A stretch of 64,000 bases of DNA from DAIQON01 sp036787835 (GCA_036787835.1 DAIQON010000003.1:1-64000), one strand, 5' to 3'; shown: positions 8,176-17,460, counted from the stretch's first letter. The notes: generated by a model not told the origin, from the letters alone. A program made the numbers and translations.

Positions 8176-8799
8176 ATGAGTATACGAGGACAAGATAGTC
8201 GTGGGCCTGTTGAAGCTGCACCTGGTGCGGTAGATTTTACGTTGCTTAGCCATGATCGTTTGGTTGACCTTGGAATGCAGGCAGTTCGAGTAGGCTTCAA
8301 CAATATACTCAACGACGGCAAGGACTTACCAATCGGCGCAATCGCTGTTAGTCGAGGCGAGGTGATTGGTGAAGGCGTACCAAGAGATATTACCGAAGGT
8401 GTTAATTCTCTTCATGCTGCCAATATTGCCATTGAAGACGCGAAAAAACGATCGCCTGGCAGACAAGTAGACACGATTGTTATGAGTACCGAGCCATCAG
8501 CCATAACTTTATACGCAATTGGCAACGGCAGCGGAGCAAGGCGAATCTTTTATGTTTCTCCAAGAAGTTTTTTAGTTGAAGCCGGACTTGTTAGGCCTAA
8601 CCAGATATCTACCGAAAAAGTTTTAGCAGTACTAGATAACCCACTTGAAATTACCGAGATTGAAGATCCAACACTAAAGTACCTAAACGAACTAGTATTT
8701 TCCTGCGTACAAAGAGACCTAGACACTGGAGTAGCTATACCTGACGTTAATCGCTTCCTTTATCTTCAATCAACAACTCCTGAACTGATTGCCTCATAA
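8176..8799 (+). CDS. Cytidine/guanine deaminase-like protein lacking zinc ligands
   Basis: 207 residues. Residues about 27-128 follow the CDA/TadA fold closely: LPIGAIAVSRGEVIGEG (51-67), then LHAANIAIEDAKK (79-91), then TIVMSTEPSAITLYAIG (100-116), then RRIFYVSP. In active deaminases the second segment reads H-A/C-E and the third P-C-x-x-C. Here they are H80-A-A82 and P107-S-A-I-T111, so the catalytic Glu and both Cys ligands are absent and the protein should not bind zinc. The C-terminal 75 residues are unknown. It is probably a pseudoenzyme, perhaps a binding or regulatory protein. Confidence 0.55.
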   Translation: MSIRGQDSRGPVEAAPGAVDFTLLSHDRLVDLGMQAVRVGFNNILNDGKDLPIGAIAVSRGEVIGEGVPRDITEGVNSLHAANIAIEDAKKRSPGRQVDTIVMSTEPSAITLYAIGNGSGARRIFYVSPRSFLVEAGLVRPNQISTEKVLAVLDNPLEITEIEDPTLKYLNELVFSCVQRDLDTGVAIPDVNRFLYLQSTTPELIAS

Positions 8800-8837
8800 A
8801 GCATAGTGCCGTAATCTCAAATGCTAGACTTTATTAA

Positions 8838-9251
8838 ATGACCACCTACGCCGCAAAGGCCCTAATATTTTATGCTGATAAGCTACTCGTTTTAAGAAGG
8901 AGTAGCACTCATCCTCATTGGGCATTTCAACCAGATTTGCCAGGCGGAATGATTGAGACAGATGAGACACCCGAAGTTGGGTTGAGTCGTGAAATACTAG
9001 AAGAAACTGGCCTCGATATACCAATAACTAAGGCAAACCTAGTTTACGAAAAACATATCCGTACTTTTGATTATCACTACATTTATTTAGTTAGGCTTGA
9101 TGGAGATATGCCAGAGCTTAATATCAGTTGGGAGCATGATCAATATTCTTGGCAGACTATTAACGAGATAATTGAAGGCAAATACCCAGAAGATTTAGAC
9201 CATTTCTTCGTCGAAGTAGTTGACTATCTAAAGACTATAAAAGACCAATAA
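8838..9251 (+). CDS. Nudix hydrolase
   Basis: 137 residues with a complete Nudix box: GMIETDE, seven residues, then REILEETGL (about residues 36-57), matching G-x5-E-x7-REUxEExGU. The family hydrolyses nucleoside diphosphates linked to other groups. The substrate is not predictable, although the short MutT-like size suggests nucleotide sanitation. TGC-TAGACT (8822-8830) ends 7 bases before the ATG, with no Shine-Dalgarno, so the gene is probably leaderless. Confidence 0.85.
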   Translation: MTTYAAKALIFYADKLLVLRRSSTHPHWAFQPDLPGGMIETDETPEVGLSREILEETGLDIPITKANLVYEKHIRTFDYHYIYLVRLDGDMPELNISWEHDQYSWQTINEIIEGKYPEDLDHFFVEVVDYLKTIKDQ

Positions 9252-9333
9252 GCCATTTCTAGGCTATAATTAATCTATAAGCTACAACAACTTAAAGATA
9301 TCTAGAAATAATCTAGAAGATTGCAGGCAGTAA

Positions 9334-10002
9334 ATGGCTCTTAATTTCATCGACACTAAAGACACCGTAGAGGGTGAAAATGAGCTATACCAAACTCTAT
9401 CGTCAAACTTGTCTCTAAAAAAAGTTCTCTGGATTGTATCTGGCGGATCAAATATCGCTGTCACTACCAGAGTCATGGCTAGGATAGATAATGAGCTTAG
9501 TAAAAACTTAATAATGATACTAGCCGACGAGCGTTATGGTTCCGAAGGACATCCAGATTCTAACTTCACTCAGTTAGTTGACTCTGGTTTTGATCAAAAA
9601 AATGCCACCTTCTACAAAACCCTAATTGATGATCAAAGTATCTCTCAGACAATTAGTCGTATAGGCCAAGCATACAAAAGAGCAATGAACGAGACCGCCA
9701 TGGTTGTCGGCCAGCTCGGAGTTGGCGATGACGGCCATATCGCCGGTATCCTACCGGGCAGTCCAGTGATTGGCCTGATCAGTGATGTCGTATACTTTAA
9801 AGCAGAAAAATTTAAGCGAATTAGTCTCAGTCTTGAAGCCCTAAAATCGATCGATATAGCCTTTGTCTTTTGTTTCGGTAAAAACAAGGCCAAGACTCTA
9901 AAAGATATTGAACGCAACGAATTGGAATATAGTCAGTTACCAGCAAAAATCTTACAGGATATTAAAACCGTATACGTATATAATGATCAACTAGGAGGGT
10001 AG
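9334..10002 (+). CDS. pgl: 6-phosphogluconolactonase
   Basis: 222 residues of the Pgl/DevB and glucosamine-6-phosphate isomerase superfamily. A phosphate-binding loop reads VSGGSNIAV, then ILADERYG, then a conserved LGVGDDGHIAGILPGSP segment typical of lactonases. It hydrolyses 6-phosphogluconolactone in the oxidative pentose phosphate pathway. It is first of three pathway genes in order pgl-gnd-zwf, with 6 and 2 bases between them. TATAAT at 9265-9270 may be the operon promoter; the 60-base leader contains two TCTAGA sites (9301-9306, 9312-9317) that can pair with each other. Confidence 0.85.
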   Translation: MALNFIDTKDTVEGENELYQTLSSNLSLKKVLWIVSGGSNIAVTTRVMARIDNELSKNLIMILADERYGSEGHPDSNFTQLVDSGFDQKNATFYKTLIDDQSISQTISRIGQAYKRAMNETAMVVGQLGVGDDGHIAGILPGSPVIGLISDVVYFKAEKFKRISLSLEALKSIDIAFVFCFGKNKAKTLKDIERNELEYSQLPAKILQDIKTVYVYNDQLGG

Positions 10003-10008
10003 TCATCT

Positions 10009-10926
10009 ATGAGGATCGCTGTACACGGACTTGGCCGCATGGGTGGCCAAATAGCACAAAAGTTGAGTGAAGCTAGTGACCAGGGGATTACCTTAATTGC
10101 CCACAACCGAAGCCCTGAACCGATTGAGCTGGCTGTCAGCCATGGCGCAGTTGCCGCTTATACTAAACAAGAAGTTATAGATAAATTTGATCCAGATGAA
10201 ACCGTTATTATCTGGTTAATGTTACCGTCAGACGTTACTGATCAACACTTGCAGGAGTGGCTTGAAATAGTACCTAGTGGCAGCATTCTAATAGATGGCG
10301 GCAATTCAGATTACCGATTAAGTATTAAGCGCTCAGAGCTAGTATCTCAAAAAGGCTGTAGCTTCATTGACGTTGGAGTTAGTGGTGGCATTTGGGGATA
10401 TCAAAACGGTTTTGCAATGATGGCTGGTTCAGATAGCAAGCAATCATTTAATGAGATCGAAGCAGCCCTAAAAGTTTTAGCTGCACCAGAAGGTGATTAT
10501 GCCTATTTTGGTGAGACTGGCAGTGGTCATTTTGTAAAAATGACACATAACGCAATTGAATATGGCATGATGGAAAGCCTCAGCGAAGGTTATAGACTTT
10601 TGAAAGAAGGACCTTACCAAGGAATTGACCTAGAATCAGCCGCCCGAGTATGGCAACACCACAGTGTTGTTACCTCATGGCTAAATGAATTAGTCTTAGA
10701 AATTATGCATGAAAATCCTGAGCTTGATGGCATAGAGGGCAAGGTCGCCCAAACTGGAGAAGCCGCATGGGCTCTTGAAACTGCCAAAGACTTAGGTATT
10801 GATATGCCAGCAATAAATGATTCATTTCAGGTAAGGATTGACTCCGAGAATGGGGCTATTAATTACTCAACCAAACTACTGGCTGCGATTCGAAATAAGT
10901 TTGGTGGTCATAAACTAAATAACTAA
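10009..10926 (+). CDS. gnd: 6-phosphogluconate dehydrogenase (short, decarboxylating type)
   Basis: 305 residues, the short form (about 300 aa) rather than the 470-aa E. coli type. The Rossmann motif GLGRMGGQI is at 7-15, IDGGNSDY lies near 97-104, and the catalytic segment FVKMTHNAIEYGMMES lies near 178-193. It oxidises 6-phosphogluconate to ribulose 5-phosphate and CO2, making NAD(P)H. It is sandwiched between pgl and zwf in one operon, which fixes its role. The Shine-Dalgarno AGGAGGG lies just upstream, overlapping the end of pgl. Confidence 0.9.
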   Translation: MRIAVHGLGRMGGQIAQKLSEASDQGITLIAHNRSPEPIELAVSHGAVAAYTKQEVIDKFDPDETVIIWLMLPSDVTDQHLQEWLEIVPSGSILIDGGNSDYRLSIKRSELVSQKGCSFIDVGVSGGIWGYQNGFAMMAGSDSKQSFNEIEAALKVLAAPEGDYAYFGETGSGHFVKMTHNAIEYGMMESLSEGYRLLKEGPYQGIDLESAARVWQHHSVVTSWLNELVLEIMHENPELDGIEGKVAQTGEAAWALETAKDLGIDMPAINDSFQVRIDSENGAINYSTKLLAAIRNKFGGHKLNN

Positions 10927-10928
10927 GT

Positions 10929-12338
10929 ATGGAACTAAAAGTATTTAATCAACTTAAAGAACCAACAATTATTGTTATCTTTGGCGTAAGTGGTGATTTA
11001 GCAAAACGTAAGGTACTGCCCGCCCTATACAACCTATTAAAAAATGGTCTATTACCCAGGGATATCCATATAATCGGAACATCTAGAAAGAAGCTATCCT
11101 CGGATGATCTACTCGACAGCATTGATCTATATGGGTCTGAGGATGATAAAGCTTCCGATCCAGAGGCACTAAAGAACTTCCACTCTATATTTGAAATAGT
11201 AAAGCTGGATCCTGGTGATCATGACGCCTATAAAGACCTCAAAGCAAAACTTGATGATTACGAAGAAGAGAAAGGAATGTGCTTTAATCGACTGTTTTAC
11301 TTATCTATACCACCACAAGTTTTTGGAACTATAGTTAAGCTCTTAGGTAAGTCAGGACTTTCCGGTAGCTGCAAGCACAACAACGCAAAAAGTCATCTAC
11401 TGGTAGAAAAGCCTTTCGGCTATGACCTGGCCTCGGCAAAAGAACTAATAGATAATACCGCAAAATATTTTGATGAAAGCCAGGTATTTAGAATCGATCA
11501 TTACCTGGCCAAAGAAACAGCGCAAAATATTTTGACCTTCAGAAAATTCAACCCAATATTTAATGATGTTTGGGACAACAAACTGATCTCCAAGATCCAC
11601 ATTCGAGCAATTGAGAAAATAGGAATTGAGGGTAGAGCTAATTTTTATGAGCACGTTGGGGCGCTTCGTGACTTAGTCCAGAGCCATTTGCTACAGCTTC
11701 TGGCTCTAACCACCATGGAAATGCCCGAAGAAATAACAAACTCGGAACAAATCCACAGTGAAAAACTTAAACTATTTAATTCAATTATCCCGATGGCTGA
11801 ACATGAAGTAGCTAGTTTTAGTACAAGAGGCCAATATGAAGGCTACAAGCAAGAAGTAGATAACCCAAAATCGACGACCGAAACCTATGCCAGGCTAGAG
11901 CTATTTATAGACAATGGTCGCTGGAGTGGCGTGCCTATGATTTTAGAAACAGGGAAGGAGCTGACGACTAAAAGCACTGACATAACCATAGACTTTATTG
12001 AGCCAGGAACAATTACCGGCAACAAACTCACTATACATATCCAGCCAAACGAGGGTATAGATATCGAGCTCTATGTTAAGCAGCCAGGTCTAGATAACAG
12101 AGTTCAGACTGCAACAATGGAGTTCAGCTATAAACATACTTTTGACGATCATGGCCAGCCAGATGCCTACGAAAGAGTTTTAGTTGATGCTATTAGAGGC
12201 GATCAGGCGCTATTTGCATCAAGTGCAGAAGTCATAAGAAGTTGGGAAGTACTGGGGCCTATACTCAAGTCATGGCAAGCCTCTGCTGAGGATCTAAAAA
12301 TTTACCCAATTGGCAGTAATGGCCCAGAAAATACTTAA
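10929..12338 (+). CDS. zwf: Glucose-6-phosphate 1-dehydrogenase
   Basis: 469 residues. The nucleotide-binding motif IFGVSGDLAKRKVLPALY is at the N-terminus, the active-site signature RIDHYLAKE lies near 190, and the C-terminal G6P_DH domain (DAYERVLVDAIRGDQALF) is complete. It catalyses the first, NADP-reducing step of the oxidative pentose phosphate pathway. It follows gnd after 2 bases. With pgl and gnd the whole oxidative branch is encoded in order 2-3-1 of the pathway. Confidence 0.93.
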   Translation: MELKVFNQLKEPTIIVIFGVSGDLAKRKVLPALYNLLKNGLLPRDIHIIGTSRKKLSSDDLLDSIDLYGSEDDKASDPEALKNFHSIFEIVKLDPGDHDAYKDLKAKLDDYEEEKGMCFNRLFYLSIPPQVFGTIVKLLGKSGLSGSCKHNNAKSHLLVEKPFGYDLASAKELIDNTAKYFDESQVFRIDHYLAKETAQNILTFRKFNPIFNDVWDNKLISKIHIRAIEKIGIEGRANFYEHVGALRDLVQSHLLQLLALTTMEMPEEITNSEQIHSEKLKLFNSIIPMAEHEVASFSTRGQYEGYKQEVDNPKSTTETYARLELFIDNGRWSGVPMILETGKELTTKSTDITIDFIEPGTITGNKLTIHIQPNEGIDIELYVKQPGLDNRVQTATMEFSYKHTFDDHGQPDAYERVLVDAIRGDQALFASSAEVIRSWEVLGPILKSWQASAEDLKIYPIGSNGPENT

Positions 12339-12375
12339 GAACTTTGCTAAACTATAACCAAAAGGAACAATAAAT

Positions 12376-13266
12376 ATGATTACATACTTTCAGGCAATTA
12401 TCTTAGGGCTATTTCAGGGTGTAACAGAACTTTTCCCGGTATCAAGTCTCGGACATTCAATATTGATTTCGTATCTGTTTCGCTGGCAGAATGTACTTGA
12501 TGGCTCTACTCAAAAAGGTTCAAGTTTTCTGCTATTTTTAGTTGTCGTCCACGTTGCTACAGCCTTAGCCTTATTTATTTATTACCGCAAAACATGGTAT
12601 CGAATCATCGGGGCCTGGGCTAAATCACTATCAACTCGTTCTCTTGATAATAAAGATGCGAAGCTTGGTTGGCTATTAGTCTTTGCGACCATACCGGCAG
12701 CTTTAGTCGGACTGCTTTTCGAAAGTCTACTGCAAAAACAGTTTGCTAAGCCGCTGAGCGCTATCATCTTTATATTTCTAAATGGTGTAATGCTACTTTA
12801 TGGCGACTACTACATTAACCATAAGGGCAAGAATAGGGTATATAAGCAACACGGCAGCAGAGAAGGCCATATTAGTGATAGCTTAACTTTAAAACGGGCA
12901 GCAATCATCGGCGTTTCCCAAGTTGGGGCACTACTAGCTGGTATTAGCCGTTCAGGAATCACCATGATTGGCGGCGTTCTTAGCGGTCTTAAAAGAGACG
13001 AAGCGGCTGAGTTCTCCTTCCTTCTTGCTACTCCAGTAATTCTTGGTGCAGGCTTATATAAGCTGCCCGATGTACTGAGTAGTAAATCTGCTGGCATGCA
13101 TGGACCAATGCTAGTAGGTGCGCTTTGTGCTGGAATAGCCGCCTACATTTCTGTTAAATTCTTAGATGGCTACTTTAAAAAGTCTTCCTATAGGCCATTT
13201 GGCTTGTACTGCATTGGACTAGGTCTAATAATGCTACCTATTGGATTTAGCCGCGGTTTAGTCTAG
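12376..13266 (+). CDS. uppP: Undecaprenyl-diphosphatase
   Basis: 296 residues of the UppP/BacA family with about eight membrane helices. The two active-site signatures are present: GVTELFPVSSLGHSIL (15-30) and GISRSGITM near 195-203. It dephosphorylates undecaprenyl diphosphate to recycle the lipid carrier for peptidoglycan. AAAGGAAC 8 bases before the ATG is a ribosome binding site. It follows zwf by 37 bases and precedes the MarP-like gene by 9, so it is probably co-transcribed with both. Confidence 0.92.
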   Translation: MITYFQAIILGLFQGVTELFPVSSLGHSILISYLFRWQNVLDGSTQKGSSFLLFLVVVHVATALALFIYYRKTWYRIIGAWAKSLSTRSLDNKDAKLGWLLVFATIPAALVGLLFESLLQKQFAKPLSAIIFIFLNGVMLLYGDYYINHKGKNRVYKQHGSREGHISDSLTLKRAAIIGVSQVGALLAGISRSGITMIGGVLSGLKRDEAAEFSFLLATPVILGAGLYKLPDVLSSKSAGMHGPMLVGALCAGIAAYISVKFLDGYFKKSSYRPFGLYCIGLGLIMLPIGFSRGLV

Positions 13267-13275
13267 AGCAAAGAT

Positions 13276-14454
13276 ATGAGTGATGGGCTAATTCTAGATC
13301 TAATCATCGTAGTACTGGCACTGACCGCAATATTTCGTGGCTTTGAAATTGGTTCGCTCAGACAGCTTTTTTCAACTGTCGGCTTTTTTACCGGACTGTT
13401 TATTGGCGCATCAATTCAACCAAAAGTTATTAATCTTGCACACACTACTTTTACGCGAACGCTTATTACACTAGCGACAACTCTCGGACTTGCTTTTGTA
13501 TTCCTATTGATCGGTGAATTTATTGGTATCTATTTAAAAAATAAACTGCATTTGAAAAAACTCAACACTGTCGATAACTTGTTCGGTTCAGTGATTAGCG
13601 TTATCACTATATTTTTTAGTATTTGGTTATGTGCTGCAATCATTGGGTCACTATCAGTACCATTATTTCAAACTGCTGTCGATCAGTCAGCGATTATAGG
13701 CCTTTTGGATAAGCATTTACCAGGCGCACCAAACATAGTTTCAGATTTAGGTTCATTAATAGACCCTAACGGCTTCCCACAGGTCTTTATTGGCAACGAG
13801 CCAGCTCCAACTAACTCAATCAACCTACCTAGCCTTGGAAGCATGCAAGCGGCTGTTAATCAGGATGCCGGTTCGGTAGTAAAAGTCCAAGGACTAGGTT
13901 GTGGTGGAATAGTCGAGGGCTCTGGTTTTATTGTCGGATCAAACTTAGTAGCCACTAATGCTCATGTGGTGGCCGGCATAAAGCAGCCTTATGTTTATGA
14001 TGCCAATGGTACACACAGCGCAAGAGCTATTTGGTTTGATCCCAATCTAGATTTTGCAATCCTTGAAGTTTCCAATTTGGCTAATCAACCGTTAGTTATT
14101 GATAGCTCCATTGCCGCTCAGGGAACTCCTGGAGTAGTTATTGGTTACCCTGGGGGCGGCGGACTTAGCGCAACACCAGCCGCTGTGCTCAATGAATTTA
14201 ACGCAGTTGGGCGAAACATTTACAGCAACGGTACGACCACCAGAAGCGTCTATGAACTAAAAGCTAACGTCATCCCAGGGAATTCAGGCGGCCCACTTAT
14301 CGAAAAGAATGGCGATGTACTTGGTATTGTATTTGCCCAATCTACCTCATATAAGCAAGTTGGCTACGCACTGACCGCAAACCAGATAAAGCCAGCTATA
14401 TCTCATGCAGAATCACAAAATACTAAGGTTAGTACAGGAAACTGTGCTCAATAA
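13276..14454 (+). CDS. CvpA-fused membrane serine protease (MarP-like)
   Basis: 392 residues: four N-terminal membrane helices of the CvpA/colicin V production type (about 5-120), a linker, then an extracytoplasmic chymotrypsin-fold domain with the triad His230 (ATNAHVVAG), Asp259 (LDFAILEV) and Ser337 (GNSGGPL). The same architecture is seen in the actinobacterial acid-resistance protease MarP. Cys residues in GLGCGG and near the C-terminus (GNCAQ) could form a disulfide, which fits the VKOR encoded 41 bases downstream. Substrate unknown. Confidence 0.85.
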   Translation: MSDGLILDLIIVVLALTAIFRGFEIGSLRQLFSTVGFFTGLFIGASIQPKVINLAHTTFTRTLITLATTLGLAFVFLLIGEFIGIYLKNKLHLKKLNTVDNLFGSVISVITIFFSIWLCAAIIGSLSVPLFQTAVDQSAIIGLLDKHLPGAPNIVSDLGSLIDPNGFPQVFIGNEPAPTNSINLPSLGSMQAAVNQDAGSVVKVQGLGCGGIVEGSGFIVGSNLVATNAHVVAGIKQPYVYDANGTHSARAIWFDPNLDFAILEVSNLANQPLVIDSSIAAQGTPGVVIGYPGGGGLSATPAAVLNEFNAVGRNIYSNGTTTRSVYELKANVIPGNSGGPLIEKNGDVLGIVFAQSTSYKQVGYALTANQIKPAISHAESQNTKVSTGNCAQ

Positions 14455-14495
14455 AAAAATCTAAATATATTTGTTATAATGAGCTAGTAGAACTT

Positions 14496-15098
14496 ATGGC
14501 AAAATATAAACCATCGATTAAAAACAACCTTAAATATATCTTAATTATTGCCGGTATACTCGGCTTAATTGCGTCATTTACTCTTACCCAAGACAGTATA
14601 AAAATTGCCCAAAATGCCTCATACAAGCCTAGTTGTAATCTTAATCCAATCTTAAGTTGTGGCAGTGTCATAAAATCAAAAGAGGGTAGTTCGCTCGGCT
14701 TTCCTAACCCGTTCATTGGACTAGTAGCATTCTCGGTATTAGTAACTATCGGTATGGCCATGGTTGCCGGAGCAAAATTTAAGCGTTGGTTCTGGATTGG
14801 CCTAGAGATTGGGGCGATTTTAGGTATTGGTTTTATCCACTATCTATTTATTAGTAGTGTTTTCTCTATCCACGCACTTTGTCCCTACTGTATGGGCGTC
14901 TGGGTAATTGTTATAACCACTTTTTGGTACGTCACCCTCTATAACATTGATGAGGGGCATATTGTTTTGCCTAAAAAACTTGGGCCAGCTTATGGGTGGG
15001 TTAGAAAACATCACCTTGATCTACTTTTTCTCTGGTTCTTAATTATTGCCGGTGTTATCTTAAGACACTTCTGGTATTACTACGGTCACTATTTCTAA
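14496..15098 (+). CDS. Vitamin K epoxide reductase (VKOR) family protein
   Basis: 200 residues with about five membrane helices. The loop Cys pair is CNLNPILSC (near 47-55) and the active-site CxxC is CPYC in HALCPYCMGVW (near 129-132). Bacterial VKOR reoxidises a DsbA-like thioredoxin using quinone and so drives disulfide formation in exported proteins. No dsbA partner is in the window. It stands last in the pgl-to-VKOR run, facing the ABC exporter genes. Confidence 0.88.
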   Translation: MAKYKPSIKNNLKYILIIAGILGLIASFTLTQDSIKIAQNASYKPSCNLNPILSCGSVIKSKEGSSLGFPNPFIGLVAFSVLVTIGMAMVAGAKFKRWFWIGLEIGAILGIGFIHYLFISSVFSIHALCPYCMGVWVIVITTFWYVTLYNIDEGHIVLPKKLGPAYGWVRKHHLDLLFLWFLIIAGVILRHFWYYYGHYF

Positions 15099-15106
15099 GT
15101 ATTAAT

Positions 15107-16339
15107 CTACTCGGCTCTCAGGGCTTCAATTGGGTCTCGTCTAGCTGCCTTTAGGGCTGGGAATGAGCCAAAGATGACCCCAATACCAATCGATACTAGG
15201 CAGGCAAGCACTACTATTTGCCAGCTGATGATTGGCCGCAGGTTGGTTAACACCCTGAGCATAATGTCTACTATAAAGGCACATAACACACCTATAAGAC
15301 CGCCGATCAAAGATAGCATCGTTGCTTCAATCATAAACTGATTGAGTATTTGTCTATTGGTCGCACCGAGAGCCTTCCTGATACCAATCTCATGCATTCG
15401 CTCGGTTACAGACACCAACATAACGTTCATGATTCCAATACCGCCAACAATCAAAGAAATTGCTGCTACGCCAATGATCATTTTAGTAACTAGTGTTAAT
15501 ACCGCACTACTATTAGCTAAGGTCTGCTGCTGATCAAGAACACTAAAGTCTGCCTGGCCTCCATGACTAGACAATAATCGATTATATACCCGTGCACGTA
15601 CAGCCGCCGTTTGACTAGGACTAGTAGGTTTTACTAGGATCTGGTAGGTAGTCGCAGTATTGCTGGTTAGAGCTTGGGCATTTGTATAGGTTATAAAAAC
15701 AGCCTTATTAAACTCAGCGCCACTGCTAAGTGGGGTAGCCTGGAAACTGCTTAGCACCCCTCGAACAATATATGGCTGTCCATTAATGTAGAGAGTAAGG
15801 CCTAGTGGTACATCTTCGTTAAATAGATCAATAGCTGTCTGACTACCAATGACAACACCGTTAGTAGTATCGTCATTATCGGTTAGGAAAACTCCGTTTT
15901 GCATCTGTTGGTTAACTAGGCTCGCAAAATTAGGTGTCGTACCAATAACTACCGCGCTTTTATAGCTGCCTTGATTTCCTTTTACACTCGCTGTCATTGC
16001 ACTAAGTGGAGCAACTTGACTAACGTCTTTGGTGTTAGTGATGCTGGTAACATCTTTAGAAGATAAGCTGCCACTTACGTTGATACCAGATAGTAGCGTA
16101 ACGCTATCATAGCTTGAACCTCCGACATGAACTGCATTTGGCTGAACGGTAATGATATCGGCACCAATATGATTGATATGACCGTTAATTTGCTGCTTAA
16201 CTCCTTCAGATATTGCTATGACTAAGATTACAGACGCCACACCTATAATAATCCCAAGCATCGTCCAGAAATTACGAAGCTTTGCCTTTCTAAAGGCATC
16301 GACTCCAGACTTTAATTGACCTTTAGTTAATGATTTCAT
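15107..16339 (-). CDS. ABC transporter permease (MacB/FtsX type)
   Basis: 410 residues: an N-terminal helix (about 25-45), a roughly 220-residue extracytoplasmic MacB-PCD-like domain, then three C-terminal helices with the FtsX core (VGGIGIMNVMLVSVTERMHEIGIRKALGAT near 290-320, split across two motifs). Such permeases work mechanically with an ATPase to export or release peptides, antibiotics or lipoproteins. The ATG overlaps the stop of the ATPase gene by 4 bases, so the pair is translationally coupled. Confidence 0.88.
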   Translation of the reverse strand: MKSLTKGQLKSGVDAFRKAKLRNFWTMLGIIIGVASVILVIAISEGVKQQINGHINHIGADIITVQPNAVHVGGSSYDSVTLLSGINVSGSLSSKDVTSITNTKDVSQVAPLSAMTASVKGNQGSYKSAVVIGTTPNFASLVNQQMQNGVFLTDNDDTTNGVVIGSQTAIDLFNEDVPLGLTLYINGQPYIVRGVLSSFQATPLSSGAEFNKAVFITYTNAQALTSNTATTYQILVKPTSPSQTAAVRARVYNRLLSSHGGQADFSVLDQQQTLANSSAVLTLVTKMIIGVAAISLIVGGIGIMNVMLVSVTERMHEIGIRKALGATNRQILNQFMIEATMLSLIGGLIGVLCAFIVDIMLRVLTNLRPIISWQIVVLACLVSIGIGVIFGSFPALKAARRDPIEALRAE

Positions 16340-17205
16340 TTAACACCAATCTTCTTCTTAGACGTGCGGCCATTCTTGGGCTTAGTTTTCTTGTTGCGCC
16401 TACTGGTTGAGGGTTTAGACGGGATCGCTTTCATCAGCGCTGAAACACCCGCTAGATCATCATCTTCTGTCTTGACGGGTAGGGTATAGAGAACTCGTCT
16501 AGCTCTTGGCGCAACGTGGCCGAGAGATGTTTTCTCATCATGAATAATGGCGCCGTCATGCATATAGACAACACGTGTTGCATAACGGGTTAATTCAGGA
16601 TTATGAGTAACAAACAGGATAGTATTTCCAGTTTTATGAATTTCACTAAGAAGCTCCATAACTAGTCTTGAGGCAGCACTATCTAGGTTGCCTGTCGGCT
16701 CATCGGCAATAATTAACTTCGGACTATTAACTAGAGCTCGGGCGATTGCAGCACACTGTGCTTGGCCGCCACTTAACTGGCTTGGATAAAAATATTCTCG
16801 ACTCTGAATACCAACTCGGTCTAGTATCGCGCTGGCTTGCTTGTTGCGTTTGGTCACGCTAACTCCCTTGTAGGCAAGAGGAAGGGCGACGTTCTCTAGC
16901 ACGGTGAGTCGATTTAACAAATTGAAGGATTGGAATATAAAACCAATCGAATCGCGCCTTAGTTTAGCTGACTGATCTGATCTGAGCCTAGCTACTGATC
17001 GACCTTCAAGGATATACCTTCCTTGACTTGGTCGGTCGAGCAAGCCGATAACGTTCATCAGCGTACTCTTACCAGAGCCACTCGGACCCATGACAGCAAT
17101 AAATTCACCTTTTTCAATAACTAAGTTAACTTCGTCGAGTGCTACGTTAGTAGCATCGCCGAAGCCGTACAGTTTACTGACGTCTTCAAGTTTAATCAGG
17201 GCCAT
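16336..17205 (-). CDS. ABC transporter ATP-binding protein (MacB/LolD type)
   Basis: 289 residues. Walker A GPSGSGKST is at 40-48, the Q-loop FQSFNLL near 91-97, the signature LSGGQ at 144-148, Walker B IIADEP at 165-170, and the H-loop VTHNPE near 203. After LSGGQ the usual Q/E-Q-R is replaced by A-Q-C (149-151), a mild oddity. The last 45 residues are a Lys/Arg/Ser-rich tail beyond the normal end of the domain. It pairs with the permease downstream. Confidence 0.9.
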   Translation of the reverse strand: MALIKLEDVSKLYGFGDATNVALDEVNLVIEKGEFIAVMGPSGSGKSTLMNVIGLLDRPSQGRYILEGRSVARLRSDQSAKLRRDSIGFIFQSFNLLNRLTVLENVALPLAYKGVSVTKRNKQASAILDRVGIQSREYFYPSQLSGGQAQCAAIARALVNSPKLIIADEPTGNLDSAASRLVMELLSEIHKTGNTILFVTHNPELTRYATRVVYMHDGAIIHDEKTSLGHVAPRARRVLYTLPVKTEDDDLAGVSALMKAIPSKPSTSRRNKKTKPKNGRTSKKKIGVK

Positions 17206-17362
17206 ATATAACCCTAGTTTAACCCCTTATTTGTATCCGCCGCAAGGTAGTTTTGTAGTAAATTACTATTACAACAATATATTTGCTTATATTAGAGCCA
17301 AAAATTTCTTGCTTCTAAACATAATTAACGTATTGTATTAAGATGGTTTTATTGGCCAATTA

Positions 17363-17451
17363 GGAGGGGTCGCCTAGTGGCCTATGGCGCACGCTTGGAA
17401 AGCGTGTTGGGTTTATAGCCCTCGAGGGTTCGAATCCCTCTCCCTCCGCCA
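17363..17451 (+). tRNA. tRNA-Ser (GGA)
   Basis: Acceptor GGAGGGG (17363-17369) pairs with TCCCTCC (17441-17447), ending in a G-U pair. The anticodon stem CACGC/GCGTG closes loop TTGGAAA with anticodon GGA at 17397-17399. A long class II variable arm is present, the T-arm is GAGGG-TTCGAAT-CCCTC, and CCA is encoded at 17449-17451. Confidence 0.95.
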
Positions 17452-17460
17452 AAGATATAG

